A stretch of 8,422 nucleotides of DNA from Ruminococcus sp. UBA1366 (GCA_002306005.1 DBRO01000040.1:3709-12130), one strand, 5' to 3'. Counted from the first letter of the stretch, positions 1 to 5,815 are shown. Numbers and translations: made by a program. Notes: a model not told the origin generated them from the sequence alone.

Positions 1-488
1 TTTACTTTCAGCTTATCCGCTAAGGATTCCATCTGTGTATAGAGAATATCGTCCGGCAGCCCTAAACCGGAGAGCAGTTTTGCCGCGTCGCTTTCGGCTT
101 CCCAGCCGTTGAGTTCTGCAAATTCGCCCTCCAGCTGCGCGGCGGTTTCGCCGTCCGCCTCGGAAAAATCTTCCTTTGCGTAGAGCGCGTCTTTTTCCTG
201 CATAATCTGATACAAGCGGGGATTGCCCATTATGACGGTGTCCAGCACGGTGAATTCATCATAGGCAAAGTGATCCTGTTTTAACACGGAAAGCCGTGTT
301 TCTTTTGGAATAAACACTTCGCCGGTGCTGGGTTCCAACTCCCCGCAGAGAATTTTTAAGAAAGTGGATTTACCAGCGCCGTTTGCGCCGATAATACCAT
401 AACAGTTGCCATTGGCAAATTTCAAGTCAACGTCCTTGAACAGATAGCTCCCGCCGAATTGCAGGCTGAGGTTTGAAACAGTAATCAT
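1..488 (-). CDS. ykpA: ABC-F family ATPase, YkpA/YbiT type (N-terminal part, cut by window edge)
   Basis: ABC-F proteins are soluble tandem-ATPase proteins without membrane segments that act on ribosomes, and some confer antibiotic resistance. Only the first 162 residues are present. Walker A is GANGAGKS at residues 34-41 and the Q-loop glutamine is at about 71 (VLKQDHF). The stretch from FTVLDTVIMG (79-88) through EGEFAELNGWEAES (120-133) closely resembles what I recall of Bacillus YkpA and E. coli YbiT, so I favour that subfamily over Uup or resistance-type ABC-F. Where the first ABC signature should be, the protein reads MESLADKLKV, without the LSGG core. A degenerate first signature is known in this subfamily. 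The start ATG (complement of 486-488) is preceded by AAAGGAA at about 498-504. The symbol is by similarity. The second ATPase domain and the linker lie outside the window. Confidence 0.9.
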   Translation of the reverse strand, partial: MITVSNLSLQFGGSYLFKDVDLKFANGNCYGIIGANGAGKSTFLKILCGELEPSTGEVFIPKETRLSVLKQDHFAYDEFTVLDTVIMGNPRLYQIMQEKDALYAKEDFSEADGETAAQLEGEFAELNGWEAESDAAKLLSGLGLPDDILYTQMESLADKLKV

Positions 489-521
489 AATTCCGGTTCC
501 TTTCGCATTTCATACCCTATT

Positions 522-550
522 ATTATACCATTGTTCGGACATAAAGTAAA
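522..550 (-). promoter_or_regulatory. Sigma-A promoter for the ABC-F gene
   Basis: On the minus strand a perfect -10 TATAAT (complement of 522-527) lies 17 bp from TTTACT (complement of 545-550), a 4/6 match to TTGACA. It sits about 35 bp upstream of the ABC-F start codon and is divergent from the nadE promoter. The weak -35 box is the main doubt. Confidence 0.65.
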
Positions 551-567
551 TGTTTCAGGCAAGGCAC

Positions 568-596
568 TTGTAAAAAATTCATAGAACTGTTATAAT
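568..596 (+). promoter_or_regulatory. Sigma-A promoter for nadE
   Basis: TTGTAA (568-573) and a perfect TATAAT (591-596) are separated by exactly 17 bp. The predicted transcript starts near 603, giving a leader of about 58 nt. I see no riboswitch-like structure or clear operator in that leader. Confidence 0.8.
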
Positions 597-660
597 AGGA
601 ACGACGAAAGCCGGAAAAAACAAAACTATCCTTGCTTTTTGCAAAGAAACGAGGTTTTAT

Positions 661-2583
661 ATGGTTCATGGGTTTGTAAAGGTATGTGCTTGCACGCCGG
701 AAATCCGCGTGGCGGACTGCGCGTTTAACGCGGGTGCGGTGGTACGGTTGGCGCAGGCGGCGGCAGAAAAAGGCGCAAAGCTCTGTGTGTTTCCCGAGCT
801 TTGTGTGACGGGATATACTTGTCAGGATTTGTTTTTTCAAAAAACATTGACGGATGCGGCGGAGTCGGCGGTGGAAACCATCGCGGCGCAAACTGCTGAT
901 ATGGATTTACTGCTTTGCGTGGGGGTGCCGGTACGGGTTGGCGGAAAACTCTATAACTGCGCGGCGGTTCTGCACGGGGGCAAAATTTTAGGGCTGGTGC
1001 CGAAAACCGCGCTGCCGAACTATCAGGAATTTTACGAGGCGCGGCATTTTTCGCCCGCACCGGCGGAGAATTTCGCCATACGATTTGCCGGACAGGATTG
1101 TGCGTTTGGCGGCAGGCTGTTGTTTTCCTGTGCTGGAATGCCGGAGTTTTTGCTGGGTGTGGAGATTTGTGAGGACTTGTGGGTGCCGGAGCCGGTTTCT
1201 ACCCGCCATGCGCTTGCGGGTGCAACGGTGATTGTGAACCTGTCCGCATCTGATGAGGTCATCGGCAAGGATACGTACCGCCGCCAGCTGGTGGAAAACC
1301 AATCCGGACGGCTGATTTGCGGCTATCTTTACTGCAATGCGGGCGAGGGAGAATCCACGCAGGATATGGTGTTTTCCGGACACAGCCTGATTGCGGAAAA
1401 CGGAGCGGTGTTAAACGAACGTGCGCCGTTTTCGCAAAAAGAAAGCCTGTTGATTTCCGAACTGGATGTGCAAAAGCTGGCAAACGAGCGGCTGAAGATG
1501 ACGACCTATCCCGCGCCGGACAATTGCGGTTATACGGTAGTTTCTTTTGATTGGACGCAAAAAGAAACAGAACTGACACGGTTTGTGCCAAAAACGCCCT
1601 TTATTCCGGGCAATTTTGCCGAGAGAAACGAGCGGTGCGAGCGGATTTTACAAATGCAGTCGCACGGGCTGTGTAAGCGCTGGAAGCACACCAATGCGAA
1701 AACACTGGTGCTGGGTATCAGCGGCGGACTGGATAGTTGTCTGGCACTGCTGGTTTGCGTAAAGGCGGCGGATTTATTCCAGCGCCCGCGCACGGATGTG
1801 CTTGCGGTGACAATGCCTTGTTTTGGCACAACAACGCGCACGCGCACGAATGCGGAGGTGCTTTGTGAAAAGCTGGGCGTTCGTTTTATGGAAGTGGATA
1901 TCACAAAAAGTGTGCTCGCGCATTTTGAAGATATTGGACAGAGCGCGGAAGATTTCAGCGTTGTTTACGAAAACGGACAGGCGCGGGAACGCACGCAGGT
2001 GCTGATGGATTTGGCAAATCAGAAGAACGGGCTGGTCATCGGCACGGGGGATTTGTCCGAGCTGGCGCTTGGATGGGCGACCTACAATGGCGATCATATG
2101 TCCATGTACGGGGTGAACGGTTCTGTGCCGAAAACACTGGTGCGGCACATTGTGAAATTTTACGCGGATACCTGCGGAAATGCCGAACTGCGGACAGTGC
2201 TGGAGGATATACTGGATACGCCGGTTTCTCCGGAACTGCTGCCGACCAATCAAGAAAAGTCCGATATTACGCAGAAAACAGAGGACATTGTTGGGCCTTA
2301 CGAACTGCACGATTTCTTTTTGTATTATGGCATCCGGTGGGCATTCCCACCGGACAAGGTATATCGGCTGGCAAAATACGCATTCGCGGGGGAATATGCG
2401 GAGGAAGTAATTTTAAAATGGCTGCGGGTGTTCTATCGGCGTTTTTTTGCCCAGCAGTTTAAGCGTTCCTGCCTGCCGGACGGCGCAAAAATTGGTTCGG
2501 TTACGCTCTCTCCGCGTGGGGACTGGCGAATGCCCAGCGATGCGTCCGCGGCGGCTTGGCTGGACATAATTGACAAGCTATAG
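661..2583 (+). CDS. nadE: Glutamine-dependent NAD+ synthetase
   Basis: This enzyme makes NAD+ from nicotinic acid adenine dinucleotide, ATP and glutamine-derived ammonia, the last step of NAD biosynthesis, in the cytoplasm. The 640-residue protein has the two expected domains. Residues about 4-290 are a nitrilase-fold glutaminase with a visible Glu-Lys-Cys triad: E46 in FPELCVTGY, K115 in LVPKTALPN and C170 in VEICEDLW. Residues about 325-640 are the N-type ATP pyrophosphatase synthetase domain, with the PP-loop SGGLDS at 354-359 and the late family motif TEDIVGPYELHDFFLYY. Length is normal for the long, glutamine-using form, so the cell needs no separate amidase. The ATG start has a modest ACGAGG site 7 bp upstream. 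The gene appears monocistronic, with its own promoter and terminator. Identification is secure. Confidence 0.97.
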   Translation: MVHGFVKVCACTPEIRVADCAFNAGAVVRLAQAAAEKGAKLCVFPELCVTGYTCQDLFFQKTLTDAAESAVETIAAQTADMDLLLCVGVPVRVGGKLYNCAAVLHGGKILGLVPKTALPNYQEFYEARHFSPAPAENFAIRFAGQDCAFGGRLLFSCAGMPEFLLGVEICEDLWVPEPVSTRHALAGATVIVNLSASDEVIGKDTYRRQLVENQSGRLICGYLYCNAGEGESTQDMVFSGHSLIAENGAVLNERAPFSQKESLLISELDVQKLANERLKMTTYPAPDNCGYTVVSFDWTQKETELTRFVPKTPFIPGNFAERNERCERILQMQSHGLCKRWKHTNAKTLVLGISGGLDSCLALLVCVKAADLFQRPRTDVLAVTMPCFGTTTRTRTNAEVLCEKLGVRFMEVDITKSVLAHFEDIGQSAEDFSVVYENGQARERTQVLMDLANQKNGLVIGTGDLSELALGWATYNGDHMSMYGVNGSVPKTLVRHIVKFYADTCGNAELRTVLEDILDTPVSPELLPTNQEKSDITQKTEDIVGPYELHDFFLYYGIRWAFPPDKVYRLAKYAFAGEYAEEVILKWLRVFYRRFFAQQFKRSCLPDGAKIGSVTLSPRGDWRMPSDASAAAWLDIIDKL

Positions 2584-2604
2584 GGCTTTGAAAAATTTTC
2601 TACC

Positions 2605-2658
2605 TGTTGCACAAACCAAAGGAAAGATACTTCCTTTGGTTTGTGCAACAATTCTTTT
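2605..2658 (+). terminator. Rho-independent terminator of nadE
   Basis: A perfect 20-bp inverted repeat (2605-2624 against 2631-2650) encloses the 6-nt loop AGATAC and is followed by ATTCTTTTT. It starts 22 bp after the nadE stop. On the opposite strand the same stem is followed by AAAATTTTT, so it could also work in reverse, although no convergent gene is present. Confidence 0.9.
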
Positions 2659-2808
2659 TGGACTTTTCTCTGAAATGTTGATTTCGTTTTTAAATATAAG
2701 AATATCATAATGATGCGAAAGCTAAGGCGCATAGATTTGTGCATATTGTATAAAATTTAAAGGAAAAATTCTTGTTTTGTCGGATTTTTCTTTCTGCAAA
2801 CCATGGGG

Positions 2809-2814
2809 TATAAT
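2809..2814 (+). promoter_or_regulatory. Probable -10 element for the S-component gene
   Basis: A perfect TATAAT lies 31 bp upstream of the chosen start codon. No good -35 box is found at 16-18 bp and it is not a TGn extended -10, so an activator may be needed or the call may be wrong. A transcript starting near 2821 would leave a leader of only about 25 nt. Confidence 0.5.
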
Positions 2815-2845
2815 AGGCGTATCAAAACATGAGGGTGGTTGTTCA

Positions 2846-3382
2846 ATGGAAAAGCACAACAGCATAAAGCTTCTGAGCTTGTCGGCGATGTTCGCAGCAT
2901 TAATTTTTGTGGTAACGGCGTATTTGCATATTCCCACAACGAGAGGATATGTGCACATTGGGGATGGATTGATCTTTTTAGCGGCATCCATGCTGCCTGC
3001 ACCGTATGCGATGGGTGCGGCGGCAATCGGCGCGGCACTTTCCGATGGGCTGAGCGGATACATGATTTGGGTTCCCGGGACATTGATTATTAAAGCCGCA
3101 ACAGCACTGCTGTTTACGGCAAAGGCGGAGAAAATTCTGTGCACGCGGAATTTCGCGGCGTTGGTGGGTTCGCTGGTGCTTTGCGCGGGCGGGTACTGGT
3201 TCTATCAGGCGGCGGTGGTGTTGGGCGGTCTAACCAAAGCAAGTATGATTGCCTCGGCGGCGGATATTCCCGCGAATATTGCCCAAACCCTGTGCAGTGC
3301 GGCGGTGTATTTGTTTGCGGCAAAGGCGCTGGACGCGATGGGCATAAAGAAAAAGCTGGGGGTCGTTTCCGTAAAAGCGTAA
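2846..3382 (+). CDS. ECF transporter substrate-binding (S) component, substrate unknown
   Basis: S components are small membrane proteins that bind a vitamin or other trace nutrient and dock onto the shared energy-coupling module EcfA-EcfA'-EcfT. This 178-residue protein is almost wholly hydrophobic, with about five or six membrane segments (roughly 9-29, 39-56, 56-72, 75-93, 103-126, 140-162). The first helix carries an AxxxA motif (A14 to A18) of the type used to contact EcfT. The block GYVHIGDGLIFLAASMLPAPY, then ALSDGLSGYMIWVPGTLIIKA, resembles the PF07155-like riboflavin/general S-component group, but I cannot assign a substrate. The ATG at 2846 is preferred over the in-frame TTG at 2777 because a GAGGGTGG site precedes it and the likely -10 element lies between the two. 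No ECF ATPase or EcfT is adjacent, so it presumably uses a module encoded elsewhere. Confidence 0.85.
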   Translation: MEKHNSIKLLSLSAMFAALIFVVTAYLHIPTTRGYVHIGDGLIFLAASMLPAPYAMGAAAIGAALSDGLSGYMIWVPGTLIIKAATALLFTAKAEKILCTRNFAALVGSLVLCAGGYWFYQAAVVLGGLTKASMIASAADIPANIAQTLCSAAVYLFAAKALDAMGIKKKLGVVSVKA

Positions 3383-3464
3383 TAGAATAACAAAAAAGGA
3401 CGGAATTGAAACGATCATTATCCAAAAAAAGTATTCCGCTATTCGGAACGACCTGATAGTATAG

Positions 3465-3628
3465 TGTCCCCGGAAAAGTGAGACAAAAAATAAAAAATGG
3501 TCAATCTGATATCATAAAAACAACGACACGGGAGGTACACTATCGTGAAAAAAGAACATTTACAGCAATCTTCAAAACCAAGATTGTCCTGGCGTTGCTC
3601 AAAGGAGAGAAGAAGCTAAATCAACGAA
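3465..3628 (+). mobile_element. Decayed IS3-family insertion sequence, left-end remnant
   Basis: TGTCCCCGGAAAAGTGAGAC (3465-3484) looks like the left terminal inverted repeat of an IS3-family element. It is followed by about 60 bp of leader, a GGAGG site (3531-3535) and the first codons of an orfA-type transposase. Similarity stops abruptly near 3628, and no orfB, DDE domain or matching right end was found. This is a stub left after deletion or recombination. It shows that mobile elements have been active between the S-component gene and rpsF. Confidence 0.65.
3545..3628 (+). pseudogene. IS3-family transposase orfA fragment, frameshifted and truncated
   Basis: The start is a GTG at 3545, 9 bp after GGAGG. 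In the GTG frame translation stops after about 24 codons. The conserved orfA N-terminus, KRTFTAIFKTKIVLALLKGE then KKLNQ, is read in another frame from about 3550. Adding one A to the A6 run at 3548-3553 would join the GTG to that sequence as MKKRTFTA..., so a one-base deletion is the simplest explanation. This N-terminus matches the HTH_Tnp_1 helix-turn-helix of IS3-family orfA proteins. After LNQ the expected helix-turn-helix continuation (of the type IASEYGIHPNQL) is missing. It is too short to encode a functional protein. Confidence 0.7.
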
Positions 3629-3885
3629 TCAACGATTTGAGGAAGTCTTGTTGGCTATACCATGCGCTTGCTTCAATGCTACAGTTAAGCTCCGGCGAGG
3701 CGTGGTTAAACTCCGTGCAGGTGCGGTTTTGCGAATTATTTCACGGAGCAGTTCTACCTGCTATTTGGAACAAGCTGTATTTTGGATACAGATACTTTGT
3801 GTTTTTATAAAGCGGCCCATAAAGCGCCATATTTAAATGGCAATGTAATAATTAAACAATATTTTTGTTGATGGAATCACTGTGC

Positions 3886-5112
3886 TTATATTAAATTGCA
3901 CGGAATAAAGGAATTCTTCTCATCAATTGGCACAGGCTTATCGCACATACACACGATACCGCCGTCGCCTCTTGGAATGGAAGCCTTTTCAAGCAGCGCA
4001 TACTTCTTCACTTCCTTGCGGTTAGGGGATGCGGATTTTTTAATTTCGAGAGGGTGTATCAACCCGTTGCATTCTATAAACACATCAATTTCTTTTGCGT
4101 TGGAATCACGGAAGTAACAGAGATTCGCCTTTGTTTTTCCGTAAGCATAATTTTTCAGCAGTTCTGTTACGACATAATTTTCGAAGTAGTGTCCGCTTGC
4201 CGCACCATTCATAAGGGTATCTCTTGTAAGCCACATCGAAAGATACGCACAAAGCCCCGTATCGCAGAAATACAGCTTTGGCGTTTTTACAAGCCGTTTC
4301 ATCTCGTTATTGGAATAAGGCTGAAGCAGATAGAGAATGCCCAAACCTTCCAGTATCCTCACCCAATCCTTTGCAGTAGGCTCGGATATATTCGCCGCAG
4401 TGGCAAGTGTCGCATAGTTCACCTGTTCAGCTGTAAGAGCCGCGCAGGTTCGAAGCAACTTCATAAATTTTGCGGAATTTGTAACGCCTCCGACCTCTGC
4501 AACATCGCGCATCAGGTAGGTATCAACATAGGAACTGTAATACTCCTGCCGCATTTCCTCATCAGCGTTCTGTACCTGTGGCATACCGCCTCTCCAGATA
4601 TGCTCAAACACTTGTGTAATATCATTGGGCGGCAGAACGCTTTGACGTTCTTGTAAGGCTTTAAGGGAAAAATCAAGAGGCTTATCAAAAAACACACCGT
4701 TTTTTTCTCTCTGTGAAAGACTGTATAATTCCAGTATGCCAATTCTGCCTGCCAGCGTTTCACGGATGTTTTTCATCAGATTGTACTGCTGTGAACCCGT
4801 TAGCCAGAACTGCCCTGTTTTCTCCGTATTGTCGCACATTAGTTTGATACGCTCGAAAAGCTGGGGGGCATGCTGTACCTCATCAATCAATATCGGCGGC
4901 TTGTATGTCTGGAAAAATAGCGCAGGGTCGTTCTGAGCAAGCTCTCTCGCCATAAGGTCGTCAAGGCTTACATAGGTTCTGCTCGTTTCTTTTGCAAGAT
5001 GTTTCAGCATTGTGGTCTTTCCCACCTGCCTTGCACCTGTTACAAGCACAATCTTGAAAAAGGCATCCAACTGCTTAAATTTTCGTTCCAGCTCTCTTGA
5101 AATGTACTGCAT
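3886..5112 (-). CDS. AAA+ ATPase with C-terminal DUF4143 (PD-(D/E)XK-like) domain
   Basis: This 408-residue protein belongs to the widespread archaeal/bacterial AAA_14-DUF4143 family, whose biological role is not established. Walker A is GARQVGKT (26-33), Walker B ILIDE (74-78), a sensor-like LTGSQ is at 104-108, and the conserved LAGR is at 120-123. Residues about 225-265 look like a winged helix-turn-helix (AANISEPTAKDWVRILEGLG). The C-terminal domain has the pattern expected of a PD-(D/E)XK nuclease fold: E311 (HYFENYV), D343 (KEIDVF) and E356-x-K358 (LEIKKS). All key residues are intact and the length is normal. The ATG has AAGGAG 6 bp upstream and a near-consensus promoter. It stands alone, opposite in strand to its neighbours and beside an IS remnant, which suggests horizontal acquisition. 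No antitoxin-like or restriction partner is adjacent. The family assignment is firm; a role in defence or mobile-element maintenance is speculation. Confidence 0.92.
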   Translation of the reverse strand: MQYISRELERKFKQLDAFFKIVLVTGARQVGKTTMLKHLAKETSRTYVSLDDLMARELAQNDPALFFQTYKPPILIDEVQHAPQLFERIKLMCDNTEKTGQFWLTGSQQYNLMKNIRETLAGRIGILELYSLSQREKNGVFFDKPLDFSLKALQERQSVLPPNDITQVFEHIWRGGMPQVQNADEEMRQEYYSSYVDTYLMRDVAEVGGVTNSAKFMKLLRTCAALTAEQVNYATLATAANISEPTAKDWVRILEGLGILYLLQPYSNNEMKRLVKTPKLYFCDTGLCAYLSMWLTRDTLMNGAASGHYFENYVVTELLKNYAYGKTKANLCYFRDSNAKEIDVFIECNGLIHPLEIKKSASPNRKEVKKYALLEKASIPRGDGGIVCMCDKPVPIDEKNSFIPCNLI

Positions 5113-5150
5113 AGCAAACTCCTTTTTTATGATAATATAAGATATAAATT

Positions 5151-5179
5151 AGTATATCATAATTATGTGCAGCTGTCAA
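5151..5179 (-). promoter_or_regulatory. Sigma-A promoter for the AAA+/DUF4143 gene
   Basis: A perfect -35 TTGACA (complement of 5174-5179), a 17-bp spacer and TATACT (complement of 5151-5156) predict a start near 5144 and a leader of about 32 nt. The dyad GATATA/TATATC (5141-5146, 5153-5158) overlaps the -10 and start site, and the palindrome CATAATTATG (5158-5167) lies in the spacer. Either could be an operator, though both are AT-rich and may be chance. Confidence 0.85.
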
Positions 5180-5281
5180 GAAAGTATTCCAAATAGATGC
5201 TGTTTGAACAACAAAAAACGCCGAACCGTGCTATACCCCATCTTTGCCACTTAAAAAGAGCCGAAGAGTCTTGCAAATCCG

Positions 5282-5310
5282 CATAAACACTGGGAAAAGC
5301 AGCGTTTATG
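5282..5310. repeat. Imperfect inverted repeat (hairpin) of unknown role
   Basis: CATAAACACTG (5282-5292) pairs with CAGCGTTTATG (5300-5310) at 10 of 11 positions around the 7-nt loop GGAAAAG. On the plus strand it is followed by GGGACAAAATCG, not a T tract, so it does not look like a terminator. It could be a recombination or protein-binding site left by a mobile element. Confidence 0.6.
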
Positions 5311-5327
5311 GGGACAAAATCGCTTGA

Positions 5328-5353
5328 CATTTATGTACTGCATTTATGCACTA
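5328..5353. repeat. Imperfect 13-bp tandem repeat
   Basis: CATTTATGTACTG (5328-5340) is immediately followed by CATTTATGCACTA (5341-5353), identical at 11 of 13 positions. It lies about 60 bp upstream of the rpsF -35 box. It could be a paired protein-binding site or simple slippage. Confidence 0.55.
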
Positions 5354-5415
5354 CTGCCCATACTACGGACAATGATAGGTACAACTCAACTAGCATCAAA
5401 AATGTAAATTTTGTG

Positions 5416-5444
5416 TTGACAAGCACGCTTTTGCGTGGTATAAT
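5416..5444 (+). promoter_or_regulatory. Perfect consensus promoter of the rpsF-ssb-rpsR operon
   Basis: TTGACA (5416-5421) and TATAAT (5439-5444) are both perfect and separated by 17 bp, with an added TGn extended -10 (TGG at 5436-5438). The preceding 20 bp are A/T rich, like an UP element. Such strength fits a ribosomal-protein operon. Transcription should start near 5451. Confidence 0.95.
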
Positions 5445-5450
5445 AATTTA

Positions 5451-5500
5451 GTTACTGAAAATTTAGTAACACAATCCTTGCTTGCGCACCAAGCGTAGGC
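5451..5500 (+). ncRNA. Structured rpsF leader, candidate S6:S18 autoregulatory RNA
   Basis: The transcript should open with a hairpin GTTACT (5451-5456) / AGTAAC (5465-5470). A second hairpin pairs CCTTGCTTG (5476-5484) with CAAGCGTAGG (5490-5499) around the loop CGCAC, giving nine pairs (one G-U) and one bulged U. A competing fold pairs GCTTGCGC (5480-5487) with GCGTAGGC (5493-5500) around ACCAA. rpsF leaders in many bacteria carry an RNA that binds the S6:S18 complex for feedback control. This leader is in the right place, but I cannot confirm that it fits that motif's consensus. Confidence 0.45.
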
Positions 5501-5524
5501 GAAATCCAGAAGGAGGTGTGTTTC

Positions 5525-5815
5525 ATGGCGAAAATTACAGAAAAGTATGAGGCGATGGTCGTTTTCAGCACCAAGGCAGGTGAGGAAGCGGTAAAGGCGC
5601 TGGTCGAAAAGTTCAATGAGATGATTGCGGCAAATGCCGAAATCGAGTCCATGAACGAATGGGGAAAGCGTAAGCTTGCCTATACGATTAATTACGAAAC
5701 CGAAGGCTACTACGTAATCTGGAACTTTACAGCAAAGCCGGATTTTCCGATGGAGCTGGAGAGAGTGCTGAAGATTACAACAGGCGTACTGCGTTTTCTG
5801 GTTACCGTGGCGTAA
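5525..5815 (+). CDS. rpsF: 30S ribosomal protein S6
   Basis: S6 binds the central domain of 16S rRNA together with S18 during assembly of the small subunit platform. The 96-residue product has the usual length and the ferredoxin-like S6 pattern: a first strand KYEAMVVFS (7-15), the central EWGKRKLAYTINYETEGYYV and the C-terminal LKITTGVLRFLVTV. The ATG at 5525 is chosen over the in-frame GTG at 5516 because the excellent AAGGAGGT (5510-5517) sits 7 bp before the ATG and covers the GTG. It is the first gene of the rpsF-ssb-rpsR operon. Confidence 0.97.
   Translation: MAKITEKYEAMVVFSTKAGEEAVKALVEKFNEMIAANAEIESMNEWGKRKLAYTINYETEGYYVIWNFTAKPDFPMELERVLKITTGVLRFLVTVA

Larger units (their letters stand above)
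2584..2845. other. nadE to S-component intergenic region
   Basis: Apart from the nadE terminator and the S-component -10 element, this AT-rich stretch holds only weak signals: a 5-bp hairpin (ATGCG at 2713-2717 with CGCAT at 2728-2732) and a poor promoter-like pair (TTGATT 2678-2683, TATCAT 2703-2708, 19-bp spacing). I see no recognisable vitamin riboswitch (thiamine, FMN, cobalamin), although such elements often precede ECF S-component genes. Confidence 0.5.
3383..3885. other. Gene-poor accessory stretch with IS remnant
   Basis: This 503-bp stretch separates the S-component gene from the 3' end of the AAA+ ATPase gene. The first 80 bp contain a small 5-bp hairpin (TTCCG 3434-3438 with CGGAA 3444-3448) with no T tract. 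The middle holds the IS3-like remnant. From about 3629 to 3885 I recognise no gene on either strand: an open frame continues to 3810 but matches no family I know. An imperfect 12-bp tandem repeat beginning ATAAAGCG occurs at 3807-3818 and 3819-3830. No convincing terminator for the ATPase gene is visible here. Confidence 0.6.
5180..5415. other. Unassigned intergenic DNA between the divergent ATPase gene and rpsF
   Basis: No convincing gene is seen. The stretch contains a hairpin-forming repeat (5282-5310), an imperfect 13-bp tandem duplication (5328-5340 and 5341-5353) and an isolated TTGACA at 5324-5329 with no matching -10. The AT-rich run just before 5416 may act as an UP element for the rpsF promoter. 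A 55-codon minus-strand frame (5163-5330) exists, but it has no ribosome binding site and overlaps the ATPase promoter, so I do not call it. Confidence 0.5.

Noticed and set aside
1774..2310. Long minus-strand frame of 178 codons inside nadE
   Set aside because: It lies wholly antisense to the conserved synthetase domain, is rich in His/Arg/Cys as expected from reverse reading of a GC-biased gene, and has no family features.
2777..2845. Upstream TTG start extending the S component by 23 residues
   Set aside because: The extension crosses the likely -10 element, lacks a ribosome binding site at 2777 and adds a non-membrane segment unusual for the family.
3434..3448. TTCCG/CGGAA hairpin as terminator of the S-component gene
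   Set aside because: The stem is only 5 bp and no T run follows on either strand.
3478..3810. 110-codon plus-strand frame starting at GTG 3478 as an intact gene
   Set aside because: No Shine-Dalgarno precedes 3478. Its middle is an IS3 orfA stub whose real start is in another frame, and the rest matches nothing recognisable.
5310..5316. GGGGACA as a possible right end matching the IS left end TGTCCCC (3465-3471)
   Set aside because: Only seven bases match exactly. The next seven read inward agree at only four positions, a 7-mer match in nearly 2 kb is expected fairly often by chance, and the bases belong partly to the local hairpin.
5163..5330. 55-codon minus-strand frame upstream of the ATPase gene
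   Set aside because: It has no ribosome binding site, overlaps the ATPase promoter, and its Cys/Ser/aromatic-rich composition looks like translated non-coding DNA.
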